Program-made: the position numbers and the translations under genes
Shown: positions 18,456-28,998 of the stretch, one piece after another
Numbering within the stretch: the first letter of the stretch is position 1
Layout: each line of letters opens with the position of its first letter
DNA from: Cellulomonas xylanilytica
GTDB taxonomy: Bacteria > Actinomycetota > Actinomycetes > Actinomycetales > Cellulomonadaceae
Assembly: GCF_007989805.1 (NCBI RefSeq)
Contig: NZ_BJUB01000011.1
Span: forward strand, 62,001-126,000
Direction: 5' to 3'
DNA length: 64,000 nt
The notes under the pieces: generated by a model
Seen by the model: the letters and a program-made list of their open reading frames with translations, nothing else
Database searches by the model: none
What the model was told of the DNA's origin: nothing

Positions 18456-18525
18456 AGGCCTCCCGCACAGGCCCCGTCAGCGCGCTCGCCCCTCGTCCAG
18501 CCCGTACGTGGCTCGAGGGGCTTTT
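18441..18525 (+). terminator. Attenuator hairpins of the ilvBNC leader
   Basis: Stem 1 pairs GAGCGCGC (18441-18448) with GCGCGCTC (18480-18487) and starts right after the last control codon. The terminator stem pairs GCCCCTCG (18488-18495) with CGAGGGGC (18514-18521) and is followed by TTTT (18522-18525). The alternative antiterminator pairing is not obvious by eye. 18526-18583 contains only the ilvB ribosome-binding region (AGGGAGA). Confidence 0.75.
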
Positions 18526-18583
18526 CTGTGTTCAGCCCCGTTCGCCACACGCAGTACCAGCAGCACGACCCAGGGAGACACCG

Positions 18584-20428
18584 ATGGTCCAGGGCCCTCA
18601 CCCGGCACCGCCGCGAACACCCACGCCCACCGCCGCCCGCGTCACGGTTCCCGCCGCGACGACGAGCACGGTCGGCCCCGAGCAGGTCACCGGCGCGCAG
18701 TCGATCGTCCGCTCGCTCGAGGAGGCCGGCGTCGAGGTCGTCTTCGGCATCCCCGGCGGCGCGATCCTCCCCACCTACGACCCGCTGATGGACTCCACCA
18801 AGGTCCGCCACATCCTGGTCCGGCACGAGCAGGGCGGGGGCCACGCGGCCGCCGGCTACGCCGCCGCGACCGGTCGCGTGGGTGTCTGCATGGCGACGTC
18901 CGGCCCGGGGGCGACGAACCTGGTGACCCCGATCGCCGACGCGCACATGGACTCCGTGCCGCTGGTCGCGATCACCGGGCAGGTGGCCGCGTCCATGATC
19001 GGCACGGACGCGTTCCAGGAGGCCGACATCGTCGGCATCACCCTGCCGGTGACCAAGCACAACTACCTGGTCACCGACCCCGACGACATCCCGCGCGTCA
19101 TCGCCGAGGCGTTCCACATCGCCTCGACGGGCCGCCCCGGCCCCGTGCTGGTGGACATCGCCAAGTCGGCGATGGTCTCCCGCACCACGTTCACGTGGCC
19201 GCAGGACCTGAACCTGCCCGGCTACCACCCGGTGACCAAGCCGCACGCCAAGCAGATCCGCGAGGCCGCCCGCCTGATCGCCACGTCGCGCCGACCGGTG
19301 TTCTACGTGGGCGGCGGCGTCATCCGCGCCCGTGCAGCAGCCGAGCTGCGCGCCCTGACGGAGGCCGCCGGCGCCCCCGTCGTCACCACCCTCATGGCGC
19401 GCGGTGCCCTGCCCGACTCGCACCCGCAGAACCTTGGGATGCCCGGCATGCACGGCACGGTCGCTGCCGTCGCCGCCCTGCAGAAGGCCGACCTCGTCGT
19501 CGCCCTGGGGGCCCGGTTCGACGACCGCGTCACCGGCACGCTGTCCACCTTCGCGCCCCACGCGACCATCGTGCACGCCGACATCGACCCGGCCGAGATC
19601 GGCAAGAACCGTGCGGTCGACGTGCCGATCGTCGGTGACCTCAAGGAGGTCATGGCGGACCTGCTGCCCGAGCTGGCCCGCGAGCACACGCAGCACGGCA
19701 AGCCGGACCTCGAGGGCTGGTGGCGGCAGCTGGACGACTGGCGCTCGACGTTCCCGCTCGGGTACGACGAGCCCGACGACGGCCACCTCGCTCCGCAGCG
19801 CGTCATCCAGCGCATCGGCGAGCTGTCCGGGCCGGAGTCAATCTTCGCGTCCGGCGTCGGCCAGCACCAGATGTGGGCCGCGCAGTTCATCAAGTACGAG
19901 CGACCCAACTCCTGGCTGAACTCCGGCGGCCTGGGCACCATGGGCTACTCGGTGCCGGCGGCGATGGGCGCCAAGGTCGGCGACCCGTCGCGGACCGTGT
20001 GGGCCATCGACGGCGACGGCTGCTTCCAGATGACCAACCAGGAGCTGGCCACCTGCACCATCAACGAGATCCCGATCAAGGTCGCGATCATCAACAACTC
20101 GTCGCTCGGCATGGTGCGGCAGTGGCAGACCCTGTTCTACGAGTCCCGCTACTCCAACACCGACCTCAACACCGGGCACGGCACCGTGCGCATCCCCGAC
20201 TTCGTGAAGATGGCGGACGCCTACGGCTGCGCCGGCCTGCGGTGCGAGTCGGTCGCCGACGTCGACGCCACGATCAAGCGGGCCCTCGAGATCAACGACC
20301 AGCCGGTCGTCATCGACTTCACCGTCTCGCGTGACGCGATGGTGTGGCCGATGGTCGCCGCCGGTGTCAGCAACGACGACATCCAGTACGCGCGCGGGAT
20401 CAGCCCCGCGTGGGACCGGGAGGACTGA
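18584..20428 (+). CDS. ilvB: Acetolactate synthase large subunit
   Basis: Thiamine-diphosphate enzyme, 614 aa, making acetolactate from pyruvate or acetohydroxybutyrate from pyruvate and 2-ketobutyrate. This is the first common step of Val/Leu/Ile synthesis. The catalytic Glu82 is in [11 protein letters not shown], and the ThDP/Mg site is [15 protein letters not shown] through to [12 protein letters not shown]. The N-terminus (about 35 residues, Pro/Thr/Ala-rich) is longer than in E. coli homologs. ATG 18584 has AGGGAGA upstream. It is the first enzyme gene of ilvB-ilvN-ilvC and lies behind the attenuator at 18411-18525; ilvN follows after 3 nt. Confidence 0.97.
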   Translation: MVQGPHPAPPRTPTPTAARVTVPAATTSTVGPEQVTGAQSIVRSLEEAGVEVVFGIPGGAILPTYDPLMDSTKVRHILVRHEQGGGHAAAGYAAATGRVGVCMATSGPGATNLVTPIADAHMDSVPLVAITGQVAASMIGTDAFQEADIVGITLPVTKHNYLVTDPDDIPRVIAEAFHIASTGRPGPVLVDIAKSAMVSRTTFTWPQDLNLPGYHPVTKPHAKQIREAARLIATSRRPVFYVGGGVIRARAAAELRALTEAAGAPVVTTLMARGALPDSHPQNLGMPGMHGTVAAVAALQKADLVVALGARFDDRVTGTLSTFAPHATIVHADIDPAEIGKNRAVDVPIVGDLKEVMADLLPELAREHTQHGKPDLEGWWRQLDDWRSTFPLGYDEPDDGHLAPQRVIQRIGELSGPESIFASGVGQHQMWAAQFIKYERPNSWLNSGGLGTMGYSVPAAMGAKVGDPSRTVWAIDGDGCFQMTNQELATCTINEIPIKVAIINNSSLGMVRQWQTLFYESRYSNTDLNTGHGTVRIPDFVKMADAYGCAGLRCESVADVDATIKRALEINDQPVVIDFTVSRDAMVWPMVAAGVSNDDIQYARGISPAWDRED

Positions 20429-20431
20429 ACC

Positions 20432-22040
<1,609 letters not shown>

Positions 22041-22056
22041 CCTCCCTTCACCACAC

Positions 22057-22090
22057 GAACGGCACCCCGGCTCCGGCCGGGGTGCCGTTC
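22057..22090 (+). terminator. Terminator of the ilvBNC operon
   Basis: Perfect 14-bp stem (22057-22070 with 22077-22090) around a 6-nt loop, 16 nt after the ilvC stop. It ends the operon. Confidence 0.85.
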
Positions 22091-22117
22091 TGCGTCTCCC
22101 GCCACCGCGCCCCAGCG

Positions 22118-22185
22118 CGAGATCGTGGCTTCGTCGCGAGACCGTGGGTTCGCACCCACGATCTCGGGTCGGACCCACGATCTCG
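22118..22185. repeat. Short inverted/direct repeat cluster (GAGATCGTGGGT type)
   Basis: Four related copies in 68 nt: CGAGATCGTGG (22118), CGAGACCGTGGGT (22137-22149), and the reverse complement ACCCACGATCTCG twice (22154-22166 and 22173-22185). Copies 2 and 3 can form a 13-bp stem with one mismatch around a 4-nt loop. The cluster lies between the ilvC terminator and the ASCH gene. It is not part of a gene and could be a dispersed intergenic palindrome family. Confidence 0.7.
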
Positions 22186-22257
22186 GTCGGGTAGCGGGCG
22201 ATGTGCCGGTGGCCAGCGGGTACGCAAGGATGGGGCAACCACGACGGAGGGACGACG

Positions 22258-22812
22258 ATGACCGACGAGCAGGTAGAGCCGGCTGAGCACGCAGCCGAGG
22301 GTGCGGTCGAGGACCTCCGCATCGCGGCGTTCTGGCAGGCGGCCCGCGGGCACGTCGGGATGGGCAAGATGGACCAGGTGCTGGGCGGCACGGCGGACGA
22401 CGTGGTGCCGCCGCCGTCGTGGTCGTACGGCGACGACGCGGAGGCGCAGGAGCTGCTGGACCGGGTCCTCGACGGACGCAAGACGGCGACGGCGCTCGCA
22501 GTCGCGGAGCTGGAGCAGGTCGGTCTCGAGATCCCGCGCGTCGGGGACCTGTCGATCGTCGTGGACGGCTCGGGCGACCCGCGCGCGCTGCTGCGCACCA
22601 CCGAGGTCGAGGTGGTCCCGTTCGACCAGGTGACGGCGGAGCACGCGACGGCGGAGGCCGAGGGCGACGGCTCGTTGGAGTCGTGGCGGGCGCAGCACGA
22701 GGCGTCGTGGCGGCGCGTGCTCGGTGAGGCGTTCTCCCCGTCGCTCGACGTCATGCTGGAGCGGTTCGAGCTGGTCTACCCGACGGTCGGCCCGACGCCC
22801 GCCGTCGACTGA
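22258..22812 (+). CDS. ASCH-domain protein (YhfF-like)
   Basis: Small protein of 184 aa with an ASCH domain, a PUA-like beta-barrel fold. The family includes RNA-binding and nucleoside-handling proteins. Visible features are GDDAEAQELLDRVLDGRKTA, then VGDLSIVVDGSGDPRALLRT, and near the C-terminus LESWRAQHEASWRRVL. The N-terminal 25 residues are acidic and probably disordered. ATG 22258 has GGAGGG upstream, so a longer in-frame start at 22201 is unlikely. It is a single gene between ilvC and leuB. Confidence 0.82.
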   Translation: MTDEQVEPAEHAAEGAVEDLRIAAFWQAARGHVGMGKMDQVLGGTADDVVPPPSWSYGDDAEAQELLDRVLDGRKTATALAVAELEQVGLEIPRVGDLSIVVDGSGDPRALLRTTEVEVVPFDQVTAEHATAEAEGDGSLESWRAQHEASWRRVLGEAFSPSLDVMLERFELVYPTVGPTPAVD

Positions 22813-22883
22813 GCGTCGACCGAGCGTCGTCCGGAGCGTGAGACACCCGTCCCGAGCCGTGGGACGGGGTCTACGCTCGCTCC

Positions 22884-23957
22884 ATGGTCGACACCTCTGC
22901 TGCCCGGGACATCCGCCTCGCCGTCGTCGCTGGTGACGGCATCGGCACGGAGGTCGTCGAGCAGGGTCTGCTGGCACTGGACACCGCGCTGCACGGCAGC
23001 GGGGTCACCATCTCCACCACCGACTTCGACCTGGGTGCGCGGCGCTATCACGCGACCGGCGAGACCCTCACGGACACCGATCTCGACGCGATCCGCGCGC
23101 ACGACGCCATCCTGCTGGGCGCCATCGGTGACCCGAGCGTGCCGTCCGGCGTGCTGGAGCGTGGGCTGCTGCTCAAGCTGCGCTTCGCGCTCGACCACTA
23201 CGTGAACCTGCGCCCCAGCCGCCTCTACCCGGGCGTGGTGTCCCCGCTGGGCAACCCCGGGGAGATCGACTTCGTGGTGGTCCGCGAGGGCACCGAGGGT
23301 CCGTACGTGGGCAACGGTGGCGCCATCCGCGTCGGCACGCCGCACGAGGTGGCCAACGAGGTCAGCGTGAACACGGCGTTCGGCGTGGAGCGCGTCGTCC
23401 GGGACGCCTTCGCGCGTGCCGCCGCCCGTCCGCGCAAGAAGCTCACGCTCGTGCACAAGCACAACGTCCTCGTGCACGCCGGCCACCTGTGGCGCCGCAC
23501 GGTCGAGGCCGTGAACGCCGAGTTCCCCGACGTGACGGTCGACTACCTGCACGTGGACGCGGCGACCATCTTCCTGGTCACCAACCCGGCGCGGTTCGAC
23601 GTGGTCGTCACCGACAACCTGTTCGGCGACATCCTCACCGACCTGGCGGCGGCCATCACCGGCGGCATCGGTCTCGCGGCGTCGGCCAACATCAACCCGG
23701 ACCGCACGGCGCCCAGCATGTTCGAGCCGGTGCACGGCTCCGCGCCGGACATCGCGGGCCAGGGCAAGGCCGATCCCACCGCCACGGTCCTGTCCGTCGC
23801 GCTGCTGCTGGAGCACCTCGGGCTGACCGCCGAGGCGGCGCGCGTCGAGAAGGCCGTGGCCGACGACATCGCGGACCGCAAGGGCCAGGACTCGCTCGCG
23901 CGAGTACGGTCGACGGCCGAGGTGGGCAAGGACCTCGCCGCGCGCATCGCCGGCTGA
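22884..23957 (+). CDS. leuB: 3-isopropylmalate dehydrogenase
   Basis: NAD+-dependent decarboxylating dehydrogenase of leucine biosynthesis, 357 aa. Family signatures are [10 protein letters not shown] at the N-terminus, the substrate arginines in [31 protein letters not shown], and [14 protein letters not shown] with the metal aspartates. [18 protein letters not shown] is the NAD+ loop. The start ATG follows TACGCT (22872-22877) by 6 nt without a ribosome-binding site, so it is likely leaderless. leuA and leuCD are not in this window. Confidence 0.96.
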   Translation: MVDTSAARDIRLAVVAGDGIGTEVVEQGLLALDTALHGSGVTISTTDFDLGARRYHATGETLTDTDLDAIRAHDAILLGAIGDPSVPSGVLERGLLLKLRFALDHYVNLRPSRLYPGVVSPLGNPGEIDFVVVREGTEGPYVGNGGAIRVGTPHEVANEVSVNTAFGVERVVRDAFARAAARPRKKLTLVHKHNVLVHAGHLWRRTVEAVNAEFPDVTVDYLHVDAATIFLVTNPARFDVVVTDNLFGDILTDLAAAITGGIGLAASANINPDRTAPSMFEPVHGSAPDIAGQGKADPTATVLSVALLLEHLGLTAEAARVEKAVADDIADRKGQDSLARVRSTAEVGKDLAARIAG

Positions 23958-24051
23958 TCCCATCCCTCGGGGCCCGCGGCCCCGTCCCGGATTCCACCCG
24001 GCCGTCCTCACCGGTACCGTCAAACCTGACTCTGGTGAAAGGCCCCCGCTC

Positions 24052-25161
24052 ATGAGCACCACGACCCACCCCACGTCTGTCGACCTGTTCGAGATCACTC
24101 GGACCGACAACCCCGTCCCCGACGAGCAGCGCGAGGCAGCGCTGGCGTCGCCGAAGTTCGGCACCGTGTTCACGGAGCACATGGCCCGCATCTCGTACCG
24201 GAACGAGGACGGCTGGACCGGCCGCCGCGTGGAGAAGTACGGCCCGCTGCTGATGGACCCGGCGACCGCGGTGCTGCACTACGCGCAGGAGATCTTCGAG
24301 GGCATGAAGGCGTACCGGCACGCCGACGGCTCGGTATGGACGTTCCGCCCGCGGGACAACGCGGCGCGCTTCGCGCGCTCGGCCCGACGCCTGGCCCTCC
24401 CGGAGCTGTCGGAGGCGGACTTCCTCGGTGCGATCGAGGCGCTCGTCGCGACGGACCGCGCCTGGGTGCCGTCGGGCGAGGAGACCAGCCTGTACCTGCG
24501 CCCCTTCATGTACGCCTCCGAGACGTTCCTCGGCGTGCGGCCCTCGCTGGAGGCGGAGTTCCTCGTCATCGCCTCGCCGGTCGGCCCGTACTTCGCCGGC
24601 GGCGTGCGCCCGGTGTCCATCTGGGTGGACCAGGAGTACCACCGCGCGGGCGACGGCGGCACGGGTGCGGCCAAGTGCGGCGGCAACTACGCGGCGAGCC
24701 TGCTCCCGCAGCAGCTGGCCTACGCCAAGGGCTTCGAGCAGGTGTGCTTCCTCGACGCGTCGACCAACACGCAGCTCGAAGAGCTCGGCGGCATGAACGT
24801 GTTCGTCGTGCACGCGGACGGCAGCGTGGCGACGCCGCCGGTGTCCGGGTCGATCCTCGAGGGCGTGACCCGGTCGTCGATCCTGCGGCTGCTCACCGAT
24901 GCCGGTCACGAGGTCTCGGAGCGACCCATCCCGTTGACGGAGCTGCGGCAGGGCCTGGCCGACGGGTCGGTGCGGGAGGTGTTCGCGTGCGGCACGGCGG
25001 CGGTCATGACGCCGATCGGGCGGCTGGCCAGCGACGACTTCGACCTCACGGTCGGCGACGGCGACGCCGGGCCCGTCACCACGCGCATCCGCGCGGAGCT
25101 CACGGACATCCAGTACGGGCGGGCGACCGACCGGCACGGCTGGCTCCACCGCCTCGTCTGA
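24052..25161 (+). CDS. ilvE: Branched-chain amino acid aminotransferase
   Basis: PLP-dependent fold-type IV aminotransferase, 369 aa, performing the last step to Val, Leu and Ile and the first step of their breakdown. The PLP lysine is Lys208 in GAAKCGGNYAASLLP. EIFEGMKAYRHADGS and EELGGMNVFVV are also typical. It lies 94 nt after leuB, with GGTGAAAGG before the ATG, and may be read from the same transcript or its own promoter. Confidence 0.96.
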   Translation: MSTTTHPTSVDLFEITRTDNPVPDEQREAALASPKFGTVFTEHMARISYRNEDGWTGRRVEKYGPLLMDPATAVLHYAQEIFEGMKAYRHADGSVWTFRPRDNAARFARSARRLALPELSEADFLGAIEALVATDRAWVPSGEETSLYLRPFMYASETFLGVRPSLEAEFLVIASPVGPYFAGGVRPVSIWVDQEYHRAGDGGTGAAKCGGNYAASLLPQQLAYAKGFEQVCFLDASTNTQLEELGGMNVFVVHADGSVATPPVSGSILEGVTRSSILRLLTDAGHEVSERPIPLTELRQGLADGSVREVFACGTAAVMTPIGRLASDDFDLTVGDGDAGPVTTRIRAELTDIQYGRATDRHGWLHRLV

Positions 25162-25166
25162 TCGAG

Positions 25167-25194
25167 CTCGCCGCGGCCGTCGACCGCGGCCGAG
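25167..25194 (+). terminator. Weak hairpin after ilvE
   Basis: CTCGCCGCGG (25167-25176) can pair with CCGCGGCCGAG (25184-25194) with one bulge, 5 nt after the ilvE stop. There is no T-tail. I see nothing else in 25195-25382. Confidence 0.4.
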
Positions 25195-25382
25195 AGTGAC
25201 GTCCCAGGGCCGCGCGGGAGGACCGCGCCGGCATCCCACGGGGCTCTCGGCCGCGCCCGGTCTGGGCGACCGTCGGCACGGCATCGCCGCGCCGGCGGAC
25301 TGGCAGGAAGGACCCTGGCCGTCGCGAGCACGACGGCGGAGGCCGCGTGACCGTAGGGACAAGGCGTCAGGGGCGCAGCTGA

Positions 25383-25982
25383 TCAGTCGACGAGCGTGCC
25401 GGGGCGTAGCGTCCGGCTGAGGACCCCGAGCAGCAGCGACCAGATCGCGATCCCGATGACGGCGTTGACCAGGCCCGACGCGATCGCAGACTCCAGCACG
25501 TCGGTCCAGGTCAGCGGCAGCAGCGCGGCGGTCAGGGTGGCCAGGAACATGATCCAGCCGAAGAACGCCCGCGGCTTGGGGGTGGACAGGACGAGGACGT
25601 GCAGGAGGCCACCGGCGAGCACGGAGGCGAGGACGCCGCCGACGACGAACGCGGCGCCCGTCGAGCCGGTCCCCAGCAGGTCCTTCACCACCAGCTCGAT
25701 GTCGAGGATCTGGTCCACGATCAGCACCCCGACCAGACCGATCAGGGCGGTGACCAGTGCGGTCGCGGCGACGCCGGCCCAGAACCGCCCGGCGTCGACC
25801 GACGGGCCGGTCGGGGTGGCGGCGACGGGGGCGGCGGCGACGGGGACGGGCTGGACGGCGGCCGGCTGCACCGCCGCGGGGTACACCATCGTCGGGTCGG
25901 CGACCGGGGCGGGCGGCGGCGTCGGGGGCGTCTGGTGGGGGTAGGCGGACTGGCGCTCCGGCGGGGGAGTGGGGATGGACAC
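25383..25982 (-). CDS. Hypothetical membrane protein (DUF6069-like)
   Basis: A 199-aa protein with a long Pro/Ala/Val-rich N-terminal tail (about 1-70) and four predicted membrane helices (from RFWAGVAATALVTALIGLVG to IAIWSLLLGVL). The spacing of the helices resembles DUF6069 proteins, whose function is unknown. I chose GTG 25982 because AGGAGG lies 5 nt upstream; an in-frame start at 26030 lacks such a site. It is a single gene on the minus strand inside the branched-chain amino acid region, with no evident link to it. Confidence 0.75.
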   Translation of the reverse strand: MSIPTPPPERQSAYPHQTPPTPPPAPVADPTMVYPAAVQPAAVQPVPVAAAPVAATPTGPSVDAGRFWAGVAATALVTALIGLVGVLIVDQILDIELVVKDLLGTGSTGAAFVVGGVLASVLAGGLLHVLVLSTPKPRAFFGWIMFLATLTAALLPLTWTDVLESAIASGLVNAVIGIAIWSLLLGVLSRTLRPGTLVD

Positions 25983-26155
25983 TGCTGCCTCCTCGAGGTC
26001 GACCGACCTGCGCGCCGCCGGTGACGACACAGTGCAACGGTAGCGAATCGGACATCCGACGGCCGACGTCGGGACACCGGCTCGGCGGTCGGCACCGCGG
26101 TAGAGGCAGCGGGTGCCGGGCGGCAGTCACGGGGAGTGTCCAGCACGTGGAACGC

Positions 26156-26185
26156 GTGACCGCGGAACGTGACGTGTGCCACCAT
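26156..26185 (+). promoter_or_regulatory. Candidate promoter of the cimA leader
   Basis: GTGACC (26156-26161), an 18-nt spacer and CACCAT (26180-26185) lie 6 nt before the leader-peptide GTG. The -10 is weaker than others in this window. Nothing else is evident in 26031-26155. Confidence 0.4.
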
Positions 26186-26191
26186 GCACGG

Positions 26192-26221
26192 GTGACCCGC
26201 TCCTCCCTCATTATCGAGTAG
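26192..26221 (+). CDS. cimA leader peptide (attenuation)
   Basis: A 9-codon frame, GTG to TAG, encoding MTRSSLIIE. The codons Leu-Ile-Ile (26207-26215) fall just before the stop and match the products that depend on the downstream citramalate synthase. It is followed at once by a 7-bp stem and then a terminator with a run of five T. The arrangement repeats that of the ilvBNC leader, so Ile/Leu-tRNA-sensing attenuation is the best reading. The GTG overlaps the stop of an ATG-CAC-GGG-TGA triplet series that I regard as meaningless. Confidence 0.75.
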   Translation: MTRSSLIIE

Positions 26222-26276
26222 CGCGTCGGCCCACCAAGCTGACGCGCAGACCTCCCGTACCCCGGGGGGTCTTTTT
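26221..26276 (+). terminator. Attenuator hairpins of the cimA leader
   Basis: GCGCGTC (26221-26227) pairs with GACGCGC (26241-26247), starting at the last base of the leader stop. The terminator pairs AGACCTCCCG (26248-26257) with CGGGGGGTCT (26263-26272, one G-U), followed by T residues to 26276. 26277-26401 is an untranslated spacer ending in a weak ribosome-binding sequence before cimA. Confidence 0.78.
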
Positions 26277-26401
26277 GTTGGTCGGAGCACCACCCCCGCC
26301 CCGACTACCGTCGACTGCACCGGCACACCCCCGCCGGAACGACCGAGGTCGCAGCACGACGCAGTTCGAGAACGTCGCCCCAGCACCGAAGAGAGCTCAT
26401 C

Positions 26402-28024
26402 GTGTCCGTCCCCGCCAGCACGCCGTTCCAGGTCTACGACACGACCCTGCGCGACGGCGCCCAGCAGGAGGGGATGAACCTCTCCGTCGCCGACAAGCTG
26501 GCCATCGCGCCGCTGCTCGACGAGCTCGGCGTCGGCTTCATCGAGGGTGGCTGGCCGGGCGCGGTGCCCAAGGACACCGAGTTCTTCAAGCGGGCCGCCA
26601 AGGAGCTGGACTTCCGGAACGCGGAGCTGGCCGCGTTCGGCAGCACCCGCAAGGCCGGGACGCGCGCGGTCGACGACCCGCAGGTGCGAGCGCTGGTCGA
26701 CTCCGAGGCGCCCGTCGTCGCGCTCGTCGCCAAGCACGACCTGCGGCACGCGGAGCGGGCGCTGCGGACCACGGGCGACGAGAACATCGCGATGATCGCG
26801 GACACCGTCGCGTTCCTGGTGCGCGAGGGGCGCCGGGTGGTGGTCGACGCCGAGCACTTCTTCGACGGCTACCGGTTCGACCCGGCGTACTCGCGGGCCG
26901 CCGTGCTCGCCGGGTTCGAGGCGGGTGCCGAGGTGGTCGCCCTCTGCGACACCAACGGCGGGATGGTCCCGGCGTGGGTCGCGGAGATCGTGCACGAGAT
27001 CCGGGGGGCGGTCGGGCCGGACGCCGTCCTCGGCATCCACGCGCACAACGACTCCGGCTGCGCGGTGGCCAACACGCTCGCCGCGGTCGAGGCCGGGTGC
27101 TCGCACGTGCAGGGCACCGTCAACGGGTACGGCGAGCGCACCGGGAACGCCGACCTGCTCTCGGTCGTCGCCAACCTGCAGCTCAAGTACGGGTTGCCGG
27201 TCCTCAAGGTGGCCGACGGCCTGCCGGGCGGACTGCCCGAGCTGACCCGGATCGCCCACGCCATCAGCGAGATCACGAACATCTCGCCGTTCGCCCGGTC
27301 GCCCTACGTCGGCGCCAGCGCGTTCGCGCACAAGGCCGGCATCCACGCCTCCGCCATCAAGGTGGACCCCGACCTCTACCAGCACATCGACCCCGCCACG
27401 GTGGGCAACGACATGCGGATGTTGATCTCCGACATGGCCGGCCGCGCGTCGATCGAGCTGAAGGGCCGAGAGCTGGGCTTCGACCTGAGCGGCCGGCCGG
27501 AGCTGCTGGGCCGGGTCACGGACCGCGTCAAGGACGCCGAGGCGAACGGGTACACGTACGAGGCGGCCGACGCGTCGTTCGAGCTGCTCCTGCTCGAGGA
27601 GATCGACGGGCACCGCCCGCAGTACTTCCGGGTCGAGTCGTGGCGGACCATCGTCGAGCGCAGCGGCGGACGGGGGACGCCCGCGACGGCCGAGGCGACC
27701 GTCAAGCTGCACGCCGGCGGCGAGCGCGTGGTCAGCACCGGCGAGGGCAACGGACCCGTCAACGCGCTGGACCACGCCCTGCGCCAGGCCCTGGTGCTGG
27801 TCTACCCCGAGCTGGAGACGTTCGAGCTCATCGACTTCAAGGTGCGCATCCTCGACTCGATGCACGGCACCGACGCGGTCACCCGGGTGCTGATCGAGAT
27901 GACCGACGGGCAGCACTCGTGGAGCACCGTCGGCGTCGGTCCCAACCTGCTGGAGGCGTCGTGGGAGGCGCTCACGGACTCCGCCATCTGGGGGCTGCGC
28001 CACCGTGGTGTGACGCCTCGCTGA
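26402..28024 (+). CDS. cimA: (R)-citramalate synthase
   Basis: Condenses pyruvate and acetyl-CoA to (R)-citramalate, a threonine-independent entry into isoleucine synthesis. It is 540 aa, as in the CimA/homocitrate-synthase-like family. The HMGL-like TIM barrel begins VYDTTLRDGAQQEGMNLS, and metal ligands are in GIHAHNDSGCAVANT. The C-terminal LeuA dimer (allosteric) domain spans about 400-540, ending near DAVTRVLIEMTDGQHSWSTV. It is preceded by an Ile/Leu leader peptide and terminator. leuCD, needed to process citramalate, are elsewhere. A 2-isopropylmalate synthase role is less likely because of its CimA-type length and sequence. Confidence 0.9.
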   Translation: MSVPASTPFQVYDTTLRDGAQQEGMNLSVADKLAIAPLLDELGVGFIEGGWPGAVPKDTEFFKRAAKELDFRNAELAAFGSTRKAGTRAVDDPQVRALVDSEAPVVALVAKHDLRHAERALRTTGDENIAMIADTVAFLVREGRRVVVDAEHFFDGYRFDPAYSRAAVLAGFEAGAEVVALCDTNGGMVPAWVAEIVHEIRGAVGPDAVLGIHAHNDSGCAVANTLAAVEAGCSHVQGTVNGYGERTGNADLLSVVANLQLKYGLPVLKVADGLPGGLPELTRIAHAISEITNISPFARSPYVGASAFAHKAGIHASAIKVDPDLYQHIDPATVGNDMRMLISDMAGRASIELKGRELGFDLSGRPELLGRVTDRVKDAEANGYTYEAADASFELLLLEEIDGHRPQYFRVESWRTIVERSGGRGTPATAEATVKLHAGGERVVSTGEGNGPVNALDHALRQALVLVYPELETFELIDFKVRILDSMHGTDAVTRVLIEMTDGQHSWSTVGVGPNLLEASWEALTDSAIWGLRHRGVTPR

Positions 28025-28112
28025 ACTTCATCCCTGCGCACTCGACCGCCGCGGCTTAGCCTTCGGGGGAACGGCTGCTGCAGCGCGGCCGGCGAGCTCG
28101 GAAGGAGCGGTC

Positions 28113-28952
28113 GTGTCCGGCAGCACGCCGTCGCCCGACGCCGGTCCCGGGCGGTCGCACGCCGGATGGTGGTGGCTGCTCGTCGCCTTCCTCGCGATCG
28201 CGCTGGTCACCGCACTGGTCGCTCAACCCTGGGAGCCGGTGGAGACGGAGCCGACGCCGACGGTCACCGTCACGGTCCCCGAGCCGACCGCCGCACCCAC
28301 CACGCAGTCACCGTCGGTGCCGCCGCCCGGGTCCGACGCCCTGTTCGACGCGGCGACGGCCCCGACCCTGTTCGTCACCTCGGCGGAGCTGCTCGCCAAC
28401 GTCCCGGCGGCCGAGCCCGACGTGCAGCAGCTGATCACGTCCGGGCAGCTGCCCTGGGGGCTGCCGGCGGGCTCGACGGTGGACCCGCCCGAGTGCACGG
28501 TCGCCGTCACCGTCGTCGCAACCCCGCCGGCGTGGTTCGACGCGCTGATGTGGGGCAACGACGCGATGTCCTTCGAGCAGGAGGTCGCCGTCCTGCCCGA
28601 CCCCGCGTCGGCGCGCGAGGCGTTCCGGACGCTGGTGACCACCGTCGACGCCTGCCCCGAGTACAGCCAGGTGAACCCGGACATCGACGGCGCCACGTGG
28701 ACGGTCGAGCCCGCGATCGAGGGCCAGGCCGTCTACCCGTCGATCGTGCAGGAGATCACGCACTCCGCCGAGGGGAGCCAGATCCCCGGGTACCGCGGGC
28801 ACATGCTCGTCGGCAACACGATCGTCACCTGGACCGCGGAGGCGCTCGGCGCGGGTGACAGGGACGCGGCGCTGGCCACGCTGGGCGACGCGGCGACCCT
28901 GTCCGCGATGGTCCAGGACCGCGCGCAGTCAGCGGTGCGGTCGCTGGGCTGA
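28113..28952 (+). CDS. Membrane-anchored extracellular protein of unknown function
   Basis: A 279-aa protein with one N-terminal membrane helix (WWWLLVAFLAIALVTALVA, about 18-36), a Thr/Pro/Val-rich spacer (about 45-75) and an extracellular domain. The domain has two cysteines (in DPPECTVAV and VDACPEYSQ) that could form a disulfide. It resembles PknH-like sensor domains in general layout, but I cannot assign it firmly. The GTG start has GGAAGGAG upstream. Just after its stop lies a 12-nt tandem repeat (28951-28980). Confidence 0.7.
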   Translation: MSGSTPSPDAGPGRSHAGWWWLLVAFLAIALVTALVAQPWEPVETEPTPTVTVTVPEPTAAPTTQSPSVPPPGSDALFDAATAPTLFVTSAELLANVPAAEPDVQQLITSGQLPWGLPAGSTVDPPECTVAVTVVATPPAWFDALMWGNDAMSFEQEVAVLPDPASAREAFRTLVTTVDACPEYSQVNPDIDGATWTVEPAIEGQAVYPSIVQEITHSAEGSQIPGYRGHMLVGNTIVTWTAEALGAGDRDAALATLGDAATLSAMVQDRAQSAVRSLG

Positions 28953-28980
28953 CGAGCGGGCCGACGAGCGGGCCGACGAG
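28951..28980 (+). repeat. 12-nt tandem repeat, 2.5 copies
   Basis: GACGAGCGGGCC is repeated at 28951-28962 and 28963-28974, with a half copy at 28975-28980. It fills the gap between two genes and runs up to the candidate -10 element of lplA. Confidence 0.8.
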
Positions 28981-28998
28981 CCGCTTACGCTGGGCGGC

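Noticed and set aside
22118..22185. Repeat cluster considered as an attachment site or tRNA remnant
   Set aside because: No tRNA cloverleaf, integrase or mobile gene nearby.
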